64,000 nucleotides of DNA from Hysterangium stoloniferum. Lineage: Eukaryota; Basidiomycota; Agaricomycetes; Hysterangiales; Hysterangiaceae. The position numbers were made by a program, and so were the translations under genes. Of this stretch, positions 11,965 through 22,885 are shown piece after piece; within the stretch, counting starts at the first letter, position 1; each line of letters opens with the position of its first letter. The notes under the pieces were generated by a model. That model was not told where the DNA came from. It saw only the letters and a list, made by a program, of their open reading frames with translations, and ran no database searches. The stretch spans positions 434,001 through 498,000 of the forward strand of contig WHVD01000025.1 of NCBI GenBank assembly GCA_015178975.1. Reading direction: 5' to 3'.

Positions 11965-12806
11965 TTTGTGTAAGCCCTTACATATGTACAGTTGATTAGG
12001 TCATAATGCATAACGCTCGTCCCCACCCTCAGCCAATGCATTATGAGATTTATGCAACACCAGAAGTGTCACACACATGTGACAATATGTGACATATACG
12101 TTGTTTATGGCATTGTTTAGGGCCAGTCTTCAATGTAAATGACATTTTATTAGAATATTATTTTTTGCAAAAAGACAATTTCAACAGTGATTTAGTTTTG
12201 AGAAGGCAATAGGTTGTCTACTATATTTTTCTCTAGATTGGAAACTATTGATAATAAATGTATATTCCATTATCTATGTAGTATGAGCTCTATTTGCCTG
12301 CTGTGTGTGGATTGCTGGTTTTGCAGATGTCTTTGGCATATCTTTACTGCCAACCTGCTTCTGTTTGTTTTTGACATAAGGTGCTGGCTTTTCTCAAAGC
12401 TTTCATGTAGTCTTGGGCTCAGTTTTAGGCATTAGGAATTAAAGACACAGTTGGAGAATGATAAAGGGTGTATGAAATATCCAACACCCTGACATGCCTT
12501 AGCACAATGCCATTACATACTGGCATTTGTATGAATAATACAGCCTATTTAATTCAAACCTAAGCAGCCGGTGAAAGCTGTGCCTCAATCTGTCCTATCA
12601 CAGTAATTCCAGTTCCGAAACCTTAATTTCTCTCCCTGTAGTAATGCATATTGCCCTCCTCGGCCTATGCATTATGCGTTATGCGTTATGCATTCATTTT
12701 CTCTGCGTACCAACATCGTTCCCAATACAACCCAATGCATTATTAGATTTATGCATTATAACCTTATGTATTATGACCTAATCGACTGTACATACATATG
12801 TAAGGC
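11965..12806. repeat. Inverted repeat arms
   Basis: The arm at about 11972-12013 is the imperfect reverse complement of about 12762-12806, with the core 'attatgacctaatc.actgtaca'. The spacing is about 750 bp. Additional 'gcattatg' motifs lie next to the right arm. It may be a decayed miniature inverted-repeat element inside the LARD-like element. Confidence 0.5.
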
Positions 12807-12994
12807 ATCACTCAGTTTGCAACTCCCCCCCCCCCCTTTTTTTGTTGATTCCCTGTTGCCAAATCACCATGACTCTTATCTTTTTTCACTTGGCACCACA
12901 CTTTGATTTTTGGAAATGAGTTTATCAGCTTTGGATTCTTGACTCTCAATCTGGAGATTAAAGGAGTGTCATGAATGCTTCAATTAACGGAGTT

Positions 12995-13140
12995 TGTTGA
13001 AATATGATAATCTCGCATTTGATTTGTTAATAAATTTTGTAATTAGATAAGAACTACTGTACAGTTGCTTACTAATACTAACACTTTTTGCTCACATCCA
13101 CCATGTATGTAATGACATACCTCTCCACCATATTCTTACA
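12995..13140 (+). repeat. 3' LTR of the LARD-like element
   Basis: 146 bp, TGTTGAAAT...ATTCTTACA, followed directly by the ACTTG target duplication. Confidence 0.85.
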
Positions 13141-13145
13141 ACTTG

Positions 13146-13833
13146 ATCATGATTCTGATCCCAAAAGATGGCATGGCAAATGGTGGTAACACAATCACAA
13201 TCATAATCTATCTCCAACAGAGTCATGGATTCCAGAACATGATGTTATTGACTCCTTGTGGAGGGACCAGAAGTACAGATGGAAAATTAGAGTAAGCTAC
13301 TTGAAGTTATTTTTAGTTACTAAAATAACTGAAGTTTAACTTTATAGTTGGGAAAATGGGACCTGGGTGTGCTCATTATTACAGGAGGATGACAAGATCT
13401 TGGATTAAGACCAATACCAGCATATTTCCAGAGCTTGCAGGCATGCTGAGAGTCTAGCCAAGATAGTTAGCTCTCCTAGATGGCTCTAGACAATATAGAT
13501 GGCACACTTATTGATCTTCCCACTTTCCTGATGTGGGTGAGTTCCATTCTCAGATCTGAAGAGATAAATATATCATATTAGGGAGCCAACTAATGAGACA
13601 AAACTGTTGCTTACCCATTCAGAATCACTGAAACTGAATGGATCGCACATTAAGCTGCCGCCGAAGGTTTATTTACAGAAGACCCCGTTGTATCTTAGTG
13701 GTCGTCTTTCTTTTTATATTCGAAACCGTATATGTAATTGTAACAAACTTTTGGTACATAATTGTGTCATACCCAAAAACTCATATACATGAACATTTCT
13801 GCACATCGGATCAATATACTACCATCATTCATA
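13146..13833. other. Intergenic, no gene seen
   Basis: This AT-rich stretch lies between the LARD-like element and the 3' end of the DUF6533 gene. Open frames after 13600 are short, and no splice-joined product can be supported. Confidence 0.4.
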
Positions 13834-15200
13834 CTAGTATGGTGCGACCTTTTTAGTTCCCTCAGATGACGTCGACTGCTCCTCCTGGGTACCTTTATGC
13901 GACTTTGATGATGCATAAAAAGTCAAATGATGATTAATGGTATGCAGTTCACATTCTTCCGACGTTAATGACCTCCGCTTCCGATCGAAATCACGCAGAT
14001 TAAGAACAAGACGTGGGCCCTGAGAGACATATTTGATAACGTATAATTTAAGTATAGGCGGGAATAACTCACCACTACGCCAAGGCAAGTGTGTAACCAT
14101 CTGTAGGACCGTTGTTCAGTTCGACAGACATTGCATAAGCACGATCTACAATCAATTACTCACAATTCCCCCATAATTCCGCCTCCACATATTGAATCTA
14201 CTGAAAATTGGATTGCAAACCAAAGCAATAGCGCTGAAGCAGTACGAATCAGGGCTGTTATGCTCGTAATTAAGATCACTAACCAAACACAATGAAAAAT
14301 GCCCAAGCACCATCCCTAACAAGAACTTGTAATAGGCCACCACCGCGCATCCCCGTCGTGAAATACTTGTGTATCCACATGCCAATGAGGAGAAAGAACA
14401 GGATGCTGTCATATGCAAGACCAAGTGCCCTTTATGACACATCTTACTTGGTTATACCATACGATGGGGTATATTCTACATACCAGTAATACGGAAATAC
14501 CTTGGGTATCTTGACTGTAAAACACGGAATGTTGCGGAAGTTCGAAGGAACACTCGACGGGATTGGTTTAAGCACCCATTGAGAGAGTAGAATCACCATG
14601 AAGACGAAGGCTGCCCCATGGATCGCGAAAAATAAGATATACAAGGCAATAAGTAAGCCTTTGGGTCTTCCGTATAATGCGTACACTAACACATCAGTAA
14701 AAATAAGTACTAATGGATTGTGACCGCTTACGTCGCATAACGAGAAGCAGTTCTACACCTAAAAATATAGAGTAACCTATTATGGCCTTGAACCATATCC
14801 ACACTACACAGCCAGCAGCGGTCAGGAGTATATGGGCGGCTAGAGATGTATGAAACAGGAGTTGCGTACTATAAGTTCGCATTAGCAAGGCCCGAAGAGA
14901 GTGAACGGCAGAAAGCTTACATTATGAGCACCAAATTCAGATATCGAACCTCAAAAAAAAGGAAAGAAATAAAACTCCATTTTCCCCTATGGTTGTAATG
15001 ACGGGATTGAGTCCGTGTACGGATGGAGTTAGGATGGCAACGCACTTCCAGATTAACTCCACCTGTATGAGTGCTATTCAACAAATACTAGACAACATAC
15101 AAACTTCACGATAAGTACTTACCTCATCTGCGAATGTGATACAGTAATCCCAGAAGAAAAATGTGGCTGCTATCACTATGAAGTACGGCAGCGTGTTCAT
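13834..15200 (-). CDS. DUF6533-type seven-helix membrane protein, 9 exons
   Basis: Exons: 15200-15123, 15062-15046, 14986-14921, 14868-14732, 14685-14484, 14429-14284, 14254-14164, 14100-14073, 14019-13834. All donors and acceptors are GT/AG, all phases agree, and the sum is 951 nt (316 residues). The N-terminus reads FFFWDYCITFADEVELIWKG, followed by a helix ending in a V-R-Y-L motif, the signature of the basidiomycete DUF6533 domain. Hydrophobic segments follow at roughly residues 60-80, 100-130, 170-200 and 215-240. The C-terminus 'GPRLVLNLRDFDRKRRS' and a polar tail are typical of the family. These proteins are plasma- or endomembrane-embedded and of unknown function, expanded in mushroom-forming fungi. 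The ATG at 15200 is the first in frame; a further 5' exon is possible. No stop or frameshift is seen, so the gene looks intact. Confidence 0.85.
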
Positions 15201-16258
15201 AATACTTATGAATAGTAGTTCGGATCCAAGACGGCAAGTCACTTACAGGAGCTATATTTTGCTTCAGTTGTTATCTGGACGAACTGACCAAAGTCTAATG
15301 GTGACGAACTCATTATCCCTTTGCAAACATGAAAGAGACGGAGATGTATTATATGTGTCGACGTAAGACATTTGTAGAATTGTCTTGGGCTTACATCAGC
15401 CTCCCACGGGGACGTCCTGATAAAATCAAGATTTGTTCTGGTGAGACAGATATATGAGACAAAGTCAATGCGCTGCTATGGGTCTTAACTTCATCCATCG
15501 GCTGTGACAAACCCGCGGAGCTAAGGTTCATGGGGGGCCTCTGCTCAGCTAGCACAAGTCACAAGTTGTTGAGATAGACTCGAGCGCCCAAGCCTATGTC
15601 AAGTCTACATGACAACGCTAAATAGTATCGCCCTACTCTATGTCAGTTATCACGACCATACCAAGCCGTTTTCGTACCTTAGACATGTATACATCAGGAA
15701 AATGTTTTCGGTACTTGATCTCCCTTATTGCACTTAATCATATTTAAGGTAAATGCACTTGAAATTTTTTACTGCAAGTGCAATTCATGTAATTTAAGGC
15801 AACATATTGATTTCAAGGGCTCCAAGCCGGAGTAAGAAGAAAATGGCAAATAATGTATATTTGATATGTAAGAGTGCTCAAGTACAGGTCTAAGGTAGAA
15901 GTTCAGGGCTCATCAGCATGCATAAGGTATGTAAGTATATACATACAAAAGGGTACAAAGGATGTTCACGCAGGTCTAGACCGTGAAAACCAGATCAATC
16001 AAAACGTCTACAGATGCACACAGTCAAAGACTGAGCATTGTCAAAGACATAGATTACGTGCCTCAATCGTTTTTATTTTTATTTTTTTAAATACATTTAT
16101 ATACCGCGTCGCACAACTAAGGTACATAGCGGTTGGGAACAGGGGCCATAATGGTAGGTAGAGAAATGTAAGTAGATGCCGGGGCGAGTAGGTGTGGGTA
16201 TGGAGGTCAATTGTAGGGAGGGGGAAAGAAGGAGAGGGAGAGATAAAAACCAAGGGGG
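15201..16258. other. Intergenic, no gene seen
   Basis: The upstream region of the DUF6533 gene and the flank of the LINE tail. A T-rich run at 16068-16090 may be the A-rich tail of the minus-strand LINE. Open frames here lack recognisable features. Confidence 0.4.
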
Positions 16259-16545
16259 CTACGACTTGCCAAAGGCGTTGGAGGCGTCGATGAACTTTGC
16301 TAGGGCAGTGAGCCCTTTGTGGGTTCTGAGGATGGCGGAGGGGGACAGGTCCTGAGAGGCGGCGAGTAGGAGGTGGCGGTGTTCCTCGTAGAGGGGGCAC
16401 TCAGATAGTATGTGAAGGCGGAACTGAATGTCTGATGTGCCACAGGGGCAGGATGAGGGGAGGTCAGGGAGAAATAGGTGGTAGTACGCGCCAACGAATC
16501 CATGGCCCCTGATGGCCTGGATGACGCGGGTGTGGGGGGGGCCCT
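16259..16545 (-). pseudogene. LINE (non-LTR retrotransposon) 3' coding fragment
   Basis: The minus frame ending at TAG 16259-16261 reads 'IRGHGFVGAYYHLFLPDLPS', then 'CPCGTSDIQFRLHILSECPL', and closes with 'ALAKFIDASNAFGKS'. The pattern G-H-...-YY...F...C-x-C-G...HIL.ECP with an 'FI..S.AF' end is the C-terminal region downstream of RNase H in fungal LINE ORF2 proteins. Upstream domains are missing, as in typical 5'-truncated copies. Sequence 5' of 16550 no longer reads in frame. Confidence 0.65.
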
Positions 16546-16914
16546 CCGTATTCCTTGTGGAATTGGTGAGCTGCGAAGAACTACGTGAGTAGGGAATATA
16601 TTAACACGACGACTCTTCACCTCCAGCAGTAAAGTTCGCATTGAAGGTGAACCATAGGTCGAGGAAACCCCATGCCAATCTATAATAAATAGGAAGCACA
16701 CTATTAGATAAACATAGCAATGGATAGGTTTTAGTACACGGCACCTGGAGTTCATTGAGGTGTGTTGGAGTCTGCGAGCCATAGAAGCTACGAGACTCTC
16801 AGATGTTTGATTCTGAGATTAAATTAGGGGTTTGGGTATATAACGGTCATGGAGTCAGCGTTATACAGTAGTGTGCTTTGCCTTTATACATTGAGACTGC
16901 TAAAATATTCAACA

Positions 16915-16926
16915 GGTTATGGGCCC
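16915..16926 (+). promoter_or_regulatory. Primer-binding site, half-tRNA type
   Basis: GGTTATGGGCCC directly abuts the LTR end ATTCAACA. It is the same 12-mer as at 10226 and 23099. Confidence 0.7.
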
Positions 16927-17117
16927 CGCCCGCGAAGGCGGTGGAGTCTTAATGCGAGCACATCCCGGAGAGCCACCGGTCACCCTGGCTGGACAATGTT
17001 TTGTCGGAATCGCCACCTGATGCCACTGCGAGAAGCTGCATAAGGTCAGCAGTTTTCAAGCCAAGAAAAAAAAGTGGTTGATTTATGACGTAACGTTAGA
17101 TCTCCATATACACGCAC

Positions 17118-17282
17118 GCAATAGTGAGAATTGTGGTATCAGCGAACTGAGGCCCGCAAAGGATATCCTGTACAGCTTTGTCCGTGTCTAAATCGATCGC
17201 AGATGTCGCTTTGAACCAGCGTGAATAGATGCTTGCCATTGTTTGATCAAACCTTACCTTCGTCCAATACAAGGACCTTTGA
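17118..17282 (-). pseudogene. ABC transporter nucleotide-binding domain fragment, captured
   Basis: Two minus-strand exons, 17282-17258 and 17208-17118, join across an intron of about 49 nt to read 'SKVLVLDEATSAIDLDTDKA' followed by 'VQDILCGPQFADTTILTIA'. This is the Walker B/D-loop part of the second nucleotide-binding domain of a full-length ABC-C (multidrug-resistance type) transporter. A further intron upstream, with a GTGAGG donor and TTGCAG acceptor, precedes SKVLV. The usual arginine after DIL is cysteine. Because the introns are kept, capture was at the DNA level. The piece is antisense to the LTR element and is not a working gene. Confidence 0.7.
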
Positions 17283-17693
17283 CTGCAACAAATCATTAGT
17301 GATTGCACACTGTCAATTGTCCTCACCTCACGCGTCGTTTGACGTAATCCCTTGCACATAATAATATGCTCCGAATAACGCTGCGATGACCTAGCTGACT
17401 GAGGTGCCGAAGATATGTTCCAGAGTTGTCGAGCCTGAGGATGGCGGCCCGACAGGTGTATCGTGAAATGGGGGGATAGGAAATCTCTGCCGGAGGAAAT
17501 GATGTGACTATTAGAGAGGAGCTGTAATGCATTGCAGAAGAGTTTCAGAGGTGGGGGAGGAGGCCCTGGGCAGGCTGCTGTGAGCGACACTCACCAAACA
17601 TGACCTAATAATGTTGAGATAGCTCCCCGGTCGTGAGATTGGAATGAGATTGGTCGACCTATGGTCGAATAGTGGTACGAGCTTCTAAGGCTC

Positions 17694-17702
17694 GAGGGGG
17701 AG
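17694..17702 (+). promoter_or_regulatory. Polypurine tract
   Basis: GAGGGGGAG ends immediately before the right LTR (TGTTGGGAG at 17703), the expected position for plus-strand priming. Confidence 0.6.
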
Positions 17703-19260
17703 TGTTGGGAGTCTGTGAGCCATAGAAGTTGCGAGACTCCCGTGTTGTCTCAGATGTTTGATTCTGAGATTGAATTAGATATTTGGGTATATAACGGTCA
17801 TGTAGTCAGCGTTATACATTGTGTGCTTTGCCCTTATACATTGAGACTCCTAGAATGTAAAGATTCGGTCAATGGCACGGTCAAAGAATGAAATGGGTAT
17901 GGGGCCAGGCAAAGTTGGCGCTGAAGGGCATTGCGTGCCATACATGCTGTGACTTAACAGAACTTGTAGCTGGTGTGAATGGTGGATGTATCAGGGAGGT
18001 GGATCCAGGATGAATTAGCTGAAAGAGAATGTGATAGATTTCTGAGGCCGCGAAGAAGTTCACCAAGGATTTGTGAAAGGTATTGAGTACAGTGAGAACT
18101 AGAACGCAATCTCGAAGGCATGATGATCAATGTACTTGTTTACATAGTAGGAATGAAAGAGATCAAGAGTATAGCAAAGCGGAATGTCCTTCGGGAGGGG
18201 ATTGTTTCCATACACAGCAATGAGATGGGCAGAGTGGACAATGGCATCTAGATGAATTATATCTAAGATAGTAATACGCCCACCCTCTTCATATACATCT
18301 GGCTCCACAATCCACATGCCAGTATCCTCGTCTGGCTCATTGCCACAACGAGAGTACCACTGTACTGCAGCACAGGGATAGAGGTGACCTTGACACTTGA
18401 ATGAAAATAATTGCTTGATGCGTGCAATATCCAAACCGCGCATGCCATCCTCATCAAGGTTGGTGTTCACGAAGACGGTGTCATAACGAGGGCCCTCCTT
18501 TCTCCAATTGGGTGTTGCGCGAATGCGTTCCGAGCGCATGCCTCCTATGCCACTCAGATCACTTGGGCAAAGTATGTGGCTACAGCAGAAGGGTAAAGCA
18601 TGATCAAGTTGTCAATTTCAGGGGGTTGGTCATCAGAATAATCCATGGGTGACATGTTGAAATAGGAGTCTGCATGAATTTGGTTCGTCCGAAACCAGCT
18701 GCATTGGCGCTGACCTGCCGAACGGAGATATTGTAAGAGATGGGCACTCATGCAGAGGCGTTATGAAGCCAATATAGTATTAGACGTGATTAATTACAAG
18801 GTCTCTGACCTGCAGTGAATAAGTGAAGTTTGTTGACAAAGTTTGGCTCATTTAATGAATGTGCGAGCTCATCGACCGTTACAATGGCAGCTGAAAACAC
18901 ATTAATTACTTGCATATTTGAAAACTGTTGTACTTACTCGGAAGCTTGGCCAATGCTACTTCAGCAAGAATAGACGGTCTGATGACGTCTCCTCCATCAT
19001 CGTCCTCTTTCTCTTTAAGTTTTGTCCCAGTGTTCCTGCCTTCCTCTTCGACGTCTGGACAATATAATGACGACTGTGGTTACCCATTTGCTACAGTAAT
19101 TCATATATATTACAACCTACCTGAGATCGAAGTATCAGCTAGCATACCATGACTTGCAAAATCAGCACGACAAGCAGCTATCTTATCAAGACGCTGATTA
19201 GTCAAGAGCATCTGACCGACGGCTTTGTAGCGGCTGGAACGTCGCCATGGTTGTTTGACT

Positions 19261-19505
19261 TGTTAGAATATAGGGCTGTGCGAGCATGCACAAGGTGCCA
19301 CACCAGCAATTTGCCACCCTATTGTTCTTTTAAGTTTGGCTTAACCCTTTGTTGCCATATGTCTATTGTTCTCAAGGCATATATAACTAGTGTATATTTC
19401 CTGTACTTACGCTATCCATTTGCCTCATAAGAGACACAGAGGGTCAAACGGAAATGATATTCATCACTGCTTGAGATTCACGAGCTTTAAGATTTTATCC
19501 CAACA
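19261..19505 (+). repeat. 5' LTR of the TRIM
   Basis: 245 bp, TGTTAGAATA...TATCCCAACA. Confidence 0.93.
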
Positions 19506-19794
19506 CAAACGGATCCTGTCCTTTCGAGTGGGTCAGTAACATATTCACTTCGCCGTTGTCATTGTTGCTGGCTCTCGTTTCCCCACTGCCAACTCGACTT
19601 CTTGACCTCTCAGATGCTGCTGGAGTTGAAGACTCACGCTCTGACGTCCGATTCCTGCCGTTGTCCATCGCGCCGCAGAAAGCCGCTCACTCAGAGCGCA
19701 GATCAAAGTCCTCTTGTCGCTGAGGCAGAAGAAGGCCTGCAATGCCTCTAAACTTGCAGAAGAAAGTCCTCCATGAGCCTGGGGGCAGAAGAAT

Positions 19795-19922
19795 TGTAGA
19801 CGGAGTGCCTTGAGCGGGGCTCCAGAAGACCATTGAGGGGGTGCCTTGAGCGGGCCTCCAGAAGACCAGGGAGTGCCTTGAGCGGGCCTCCAGAAGACCA
19901 GGTAGTGCCTTGAGCGGGCCTG
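19795..19922. repeat. Tandem repeat of about 30-36 bp inside the TRIM
   Basis: Three to four units built on 'gtgccttgagcgggcctcca' and 'gaagacca' lie in tandem with unit-length variation. Confidence 0.75.
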
Positions 19923-20066
19923 CTGACAATTTTAGAGGGATTTGGGAAGCATTGAAGAAGACGAGAGTTTTTTGGAGGATTTTCGGAGTGACTGAGGAGA
20001 AGTTGAAGTGATTCGACCGCCGATTTCAGGAAGTGCTTTTGGCACCTTGTTTTGCTCGAGGGAGTG

Positions 20067-20311
20067 TGTTAGAATATAGGGCTGTGCGAGCATGCACAAG
20101 GTGCCACACCGGCAATTTGCCACCCTATTGTTCTTTTAAGTTTGGCTTAACCCTTTGTTGCCATACATCTATTGTTCTCAAGGCATATATAACTAGTGTA
20201 TATTTCCTGTACTTACGCTATCCGTTTGCCTCATAAGAGACACAGAGGGTCAAATGGAAATGATATTCATCACTGCTTGAGATTCACGAGCTTTAAGATT
20301 TTATCCCAACA
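20067..20311 (+). repeat. 3' LTR of the TRIM
   Basis: 245 bp, nearly identical to 19261-19505. It is preceded by a short polypurine tract at about 20055-20066. Confidence 0.93.
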
Positions 20312-22885
20312 TGACTGCCTTGATGTGTTTTGACTCAGTGATAGAAGAGCAGAGACCGTTGGGTGCACCAAATGCTCGGATATGAGCAAGGTAATGTACA
20401 AGAAAATGTTGTCGAGGCAAGTTGAAGCCTTCAGTACGTACGCCACATTCTTCAAATATTATTCGATAGCGATAAAAGCATGAGAGAGCCTCTTCAAGAG
20501 CACTGAGAGATTGAGTGTCAATGACATCCCGGCGCACAATATAACAAAATTCTAAAAAAGCACGAATGGTGTGCAGCATTTCTACAGGAACATATCCTTC
20601 AACAGCAGGTAACCAGACCTAATACACCACTTAGTTATTTTATGATGAAAAAAAAACAAATAAATGACTTACTTTCATAAGTGCCTTTGAGTCGTCACCT
20701 GTCCACTGTTTGAATCCCCGACCCTCTGGAAATCTTCTCAATCCAGAAAATGGGGCCACAAGAGCAATTCTATCAAGAATAGAATACATATATAATATAC
20801 CAAAAGTTGTATAAGAGGTAGATTACTAACCGTCTGTCAATGTCATCTAGAATTTCATTCACCTGTGTACGGCCATGTGCAAGTACAAGATATTCTTCTA
20901 CCCATGTCACCAGATGATCTTTAAATGTTCCTTTGATTACTTGATGAAGGAGGTCAGGAGATATGAGCTCATTAATATCTGCATGGGGAAAATTGTTCGT
21001 GAATGGCTACAAGGAATGAGGTCAGATAAGGTGAAAGAAGAGCAATTGGTGCAAGGGCATGGGAGTTATCATGATAATAGATGAGAAGAATTTGGACATG
21101 GGTAGACAGAAGGGAAAGCATGGCCACAATCAGGATGAAAAAAGGAAACAAGAGTCTCACCACAATATCGCCAACTACACCCCAACCATCCCAGAGAAGT
21201 CCTAATTCAAACTCACGGACCAGTAGTTCTGTATGTTCCTGACATCGAAGTGTGATGCCCTCCGTTTGATTGAGATTATTCTGAGGTGCAGTGCATCTGA
21301 GGAATAAGTAAGACAGTGAAATGTTTCAAGAGAAATGAGACTTACTTTGGCACCACCCTTGCACAATGCATGCCAAAAGAGCTTGTTCAGGGTAGTCGGC
21401 AATATAAGGACCAAGACCATAGATCACTTTTCGATAGTGTCCATCAGGGCATAGTGCCACTTCTGGAGTCGTCATACCAGTCTTGAGAGGGTCAAGAATC
21501 TTTGCGAGTGAGGTGTGCAAAAGTTGCCGACGAAATTTTCGGTATGACACATTGTCCCTATACTTTTTTTCCGCTGATACAATTCAAGGTTAATATGTAG
21601 CATTACAGCCATGGAAGAACTGAGTTCACTCTTTGGTATAGCCAGAAAGCCTAATAGAACAAGGCCATTCTTGTGTGCCCGTCGAGCATTGTTATGAATA
21701 TTCCCAATGGAGAGATAGACCAGCCAATACTCAGTGTGTCCTGTGGCAACAGAAACTGTCGTCTTATCACTGCCCAGGATAATGGGCACAAACATGGACC
21801 CATGTGTAGTAACATCTTTAGTGATAATGTTCTACAAATATTGATGAGCATTGATATCAGAACAGATCTTCATGAGCTGATCAATATTGCCTGCTGACAT
21901 TTGACCCTTACTGTAAAAGAGTTCAGCAAGTTCAAATTGTGCTCCAGTTTTGTAGGGAGACCAATCATCAGGCTGAGCATTGTTTTTATTTGGATTGGGT
22001 GGGCATCCAGGGGGCAAAGGAATACCATGGACATCACAGGGCAGACCTACCTCATCTTTAGATTAAGTGTGATGATAAAGCAACTAAAAACTTACCTGTT
22101 AAGTCAGGATGATACATTCGTGTTATCTTGGGCTCATAACCATAGGCACTTGGAGTTTCATGTACTGGATGACTGAAGCCCAGATGGGATGGTTCCTCTC
22201 CAATGCCAACATGGTTGAATGAACAATGTGAGCTAGGGGGTCTTTGAGATGAGGCCACATCATCTTTGTCTTCATCATCAGTGATGTGATAGTTTTGGAT
22301 GCTAGGTATGCTGGGAGTGCCAATATTCTCTTGTCCTTGTTCAGTTGAACTCAAGAAGATGCATGAGAATGATGATGATGACATGGAGTCAACTGAAGGA
22401 GAACCGCCATCAATAGTATATGGGACATTGATGAAAGAGCTTGGACTGCAAGGATGAGGGTTGGTGCTGAGAGGTGGTGAAGGGCTAGGTTCATTATCAA
22501 GTGACACACCACAAGGCTTTGTGTCCCTTGTGGGTAAGGGGTGAATGGTGCGAATATGTTGTTTACATCCCCAGGTAGAAGAGAAAGTGTGATCACATTG
22601 TGGACATGATAATCGAATAGGTGAAGCTGAATGGCTGGAGTGGGCATATTGAACTTGGATGTTGTTAGTGCATGGTGATGTATTGGAAGGAGGTGCACAT
22701 GAGCAGAGTGGGGCCCAGGCTACTGAAGGAAAGGTGATAGCATCATGGTGTGAAAGACTTGGAGGTACCACATAAAAATGACTCAGTGAAATTTGCGTAA
22801 GTCGACTATAGATAACAAGTATTGTAGAAGTAAGCACTTGGATGAAAAAGGTGAGACAGAATGTCTCGAGAAGATGCAATAAGTG

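Larger units (their letters stand above)
10081..13140 (+). mobile_element. Complete non-coding LTR element (LARD-like)
   Basis: Two direct repeats, 10081-10224 and 12995-13140, both begin TGTTGAA and end in CA. They are bounded by a perfect 5-bp target duplication, ACTTG (10076-10080 and 13141-13145). A primer-binding site follows the left LTR. The 2.77-kb interior has no open frame of meaningful length and no recognisable gag or pol. This architecture matches large retrotransposon derivatives that move using proteins of other elements. The LTRs differ at many positions, so the insertion is old. The interior also carries other repeats (about 11010-11443, 11555-11760). Confidence 0.85.
16763..17858 (+). 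mobile_element. Miniature LTR element (TRIM-like) with captured host gene fragment
   Basis: Direct repeats at 16763-16914 and 17703-about 17858 begin TGTTGG.AGTCTG and share 'tgggtatataacggtcatg' and 'gtcagcgttatac'. The left repeat is followed at once by the PBS GGTTATGGGCCC. The right repeat is preceded by a polypurine tract. The 788-bp interior has no gag or pol but contains an antisense ABC-transporter fragment with introns. The right end is eroded and no target duplication is readable. The plus orientation follows from PBS and PPT. Confidence 0.75.
19261..20311 (+). mobile_element. TRIM: 1,051-bp LTR element with perfect target duplication
   Basis: LTRs of equal length (245 bp) at 19261-19505 and 20067-20311 begin TGTTAGAATA and end TATCCCAACA. 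They differ at only a few sites. The target duplication is TGACT (19256-19260 and 20312-20316). The interior is 561 bp and non-coding. A purine-rich CTCGAGGGAGTG precedes the right LTR, giving plus orientation. Removing the element and one TGACT restores 'KHIKAVKQPWRR' in the Plavaka frame. High LTR identity indicates a recent insertion relative to the other elements here. Confidence 0.93.
18099..22879 (-). pseudogene. Plavaka-family transposase, multi-exon, inactivated
   Basis: Minus strand, N- to C-terminus: a C2H2 zinc finger 'CPQCDHTFSSTWGCKQH' (about 22610-22560); an acidic and serine-rich linker; 'FELAELFYSKGQMSAGNID' (about 21950); 'IILGSDKTTVSVATGHTEYW' and 'LSIGNIHNNARRAHKNG' (about 21780-21660), the hallmark Plavaka block; 'HQVIKGTFKDHLVTWVEEYL' (about 20950-20890); 'ITESKHIKAV' (about 20340), interrupted by a miniature LTR element and continuing as 'KQPWRRSSRYKA' (about 19250); and a C-terminal 'DLFHSYYVNKYIDHHAFEIA' ending at TAG 18099. 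The family acts as a cut-and-paste transposase with C2H2 DNA-binding fingers. Between 'NAHQYL' and 'MFVPIILG' (about 21830) a stop and a missing stretch of probably more than 100 codons show an internal deletion. Terminal repeats were not located. Confidence 0.8.

Noticed and set aside
17096-17590. 164-codon minus-strand frame as a single-exon gene
   Set aside because: It reads through introns of the captured ABC fragment. Only the spliced pieces make sense.
22058-22323. Separate small genes in alternative minus frames near the zinc finger
   Set aside because: The C2H2-containing frame at 22058-22879 explains the region as the Plavaka N-terminus.
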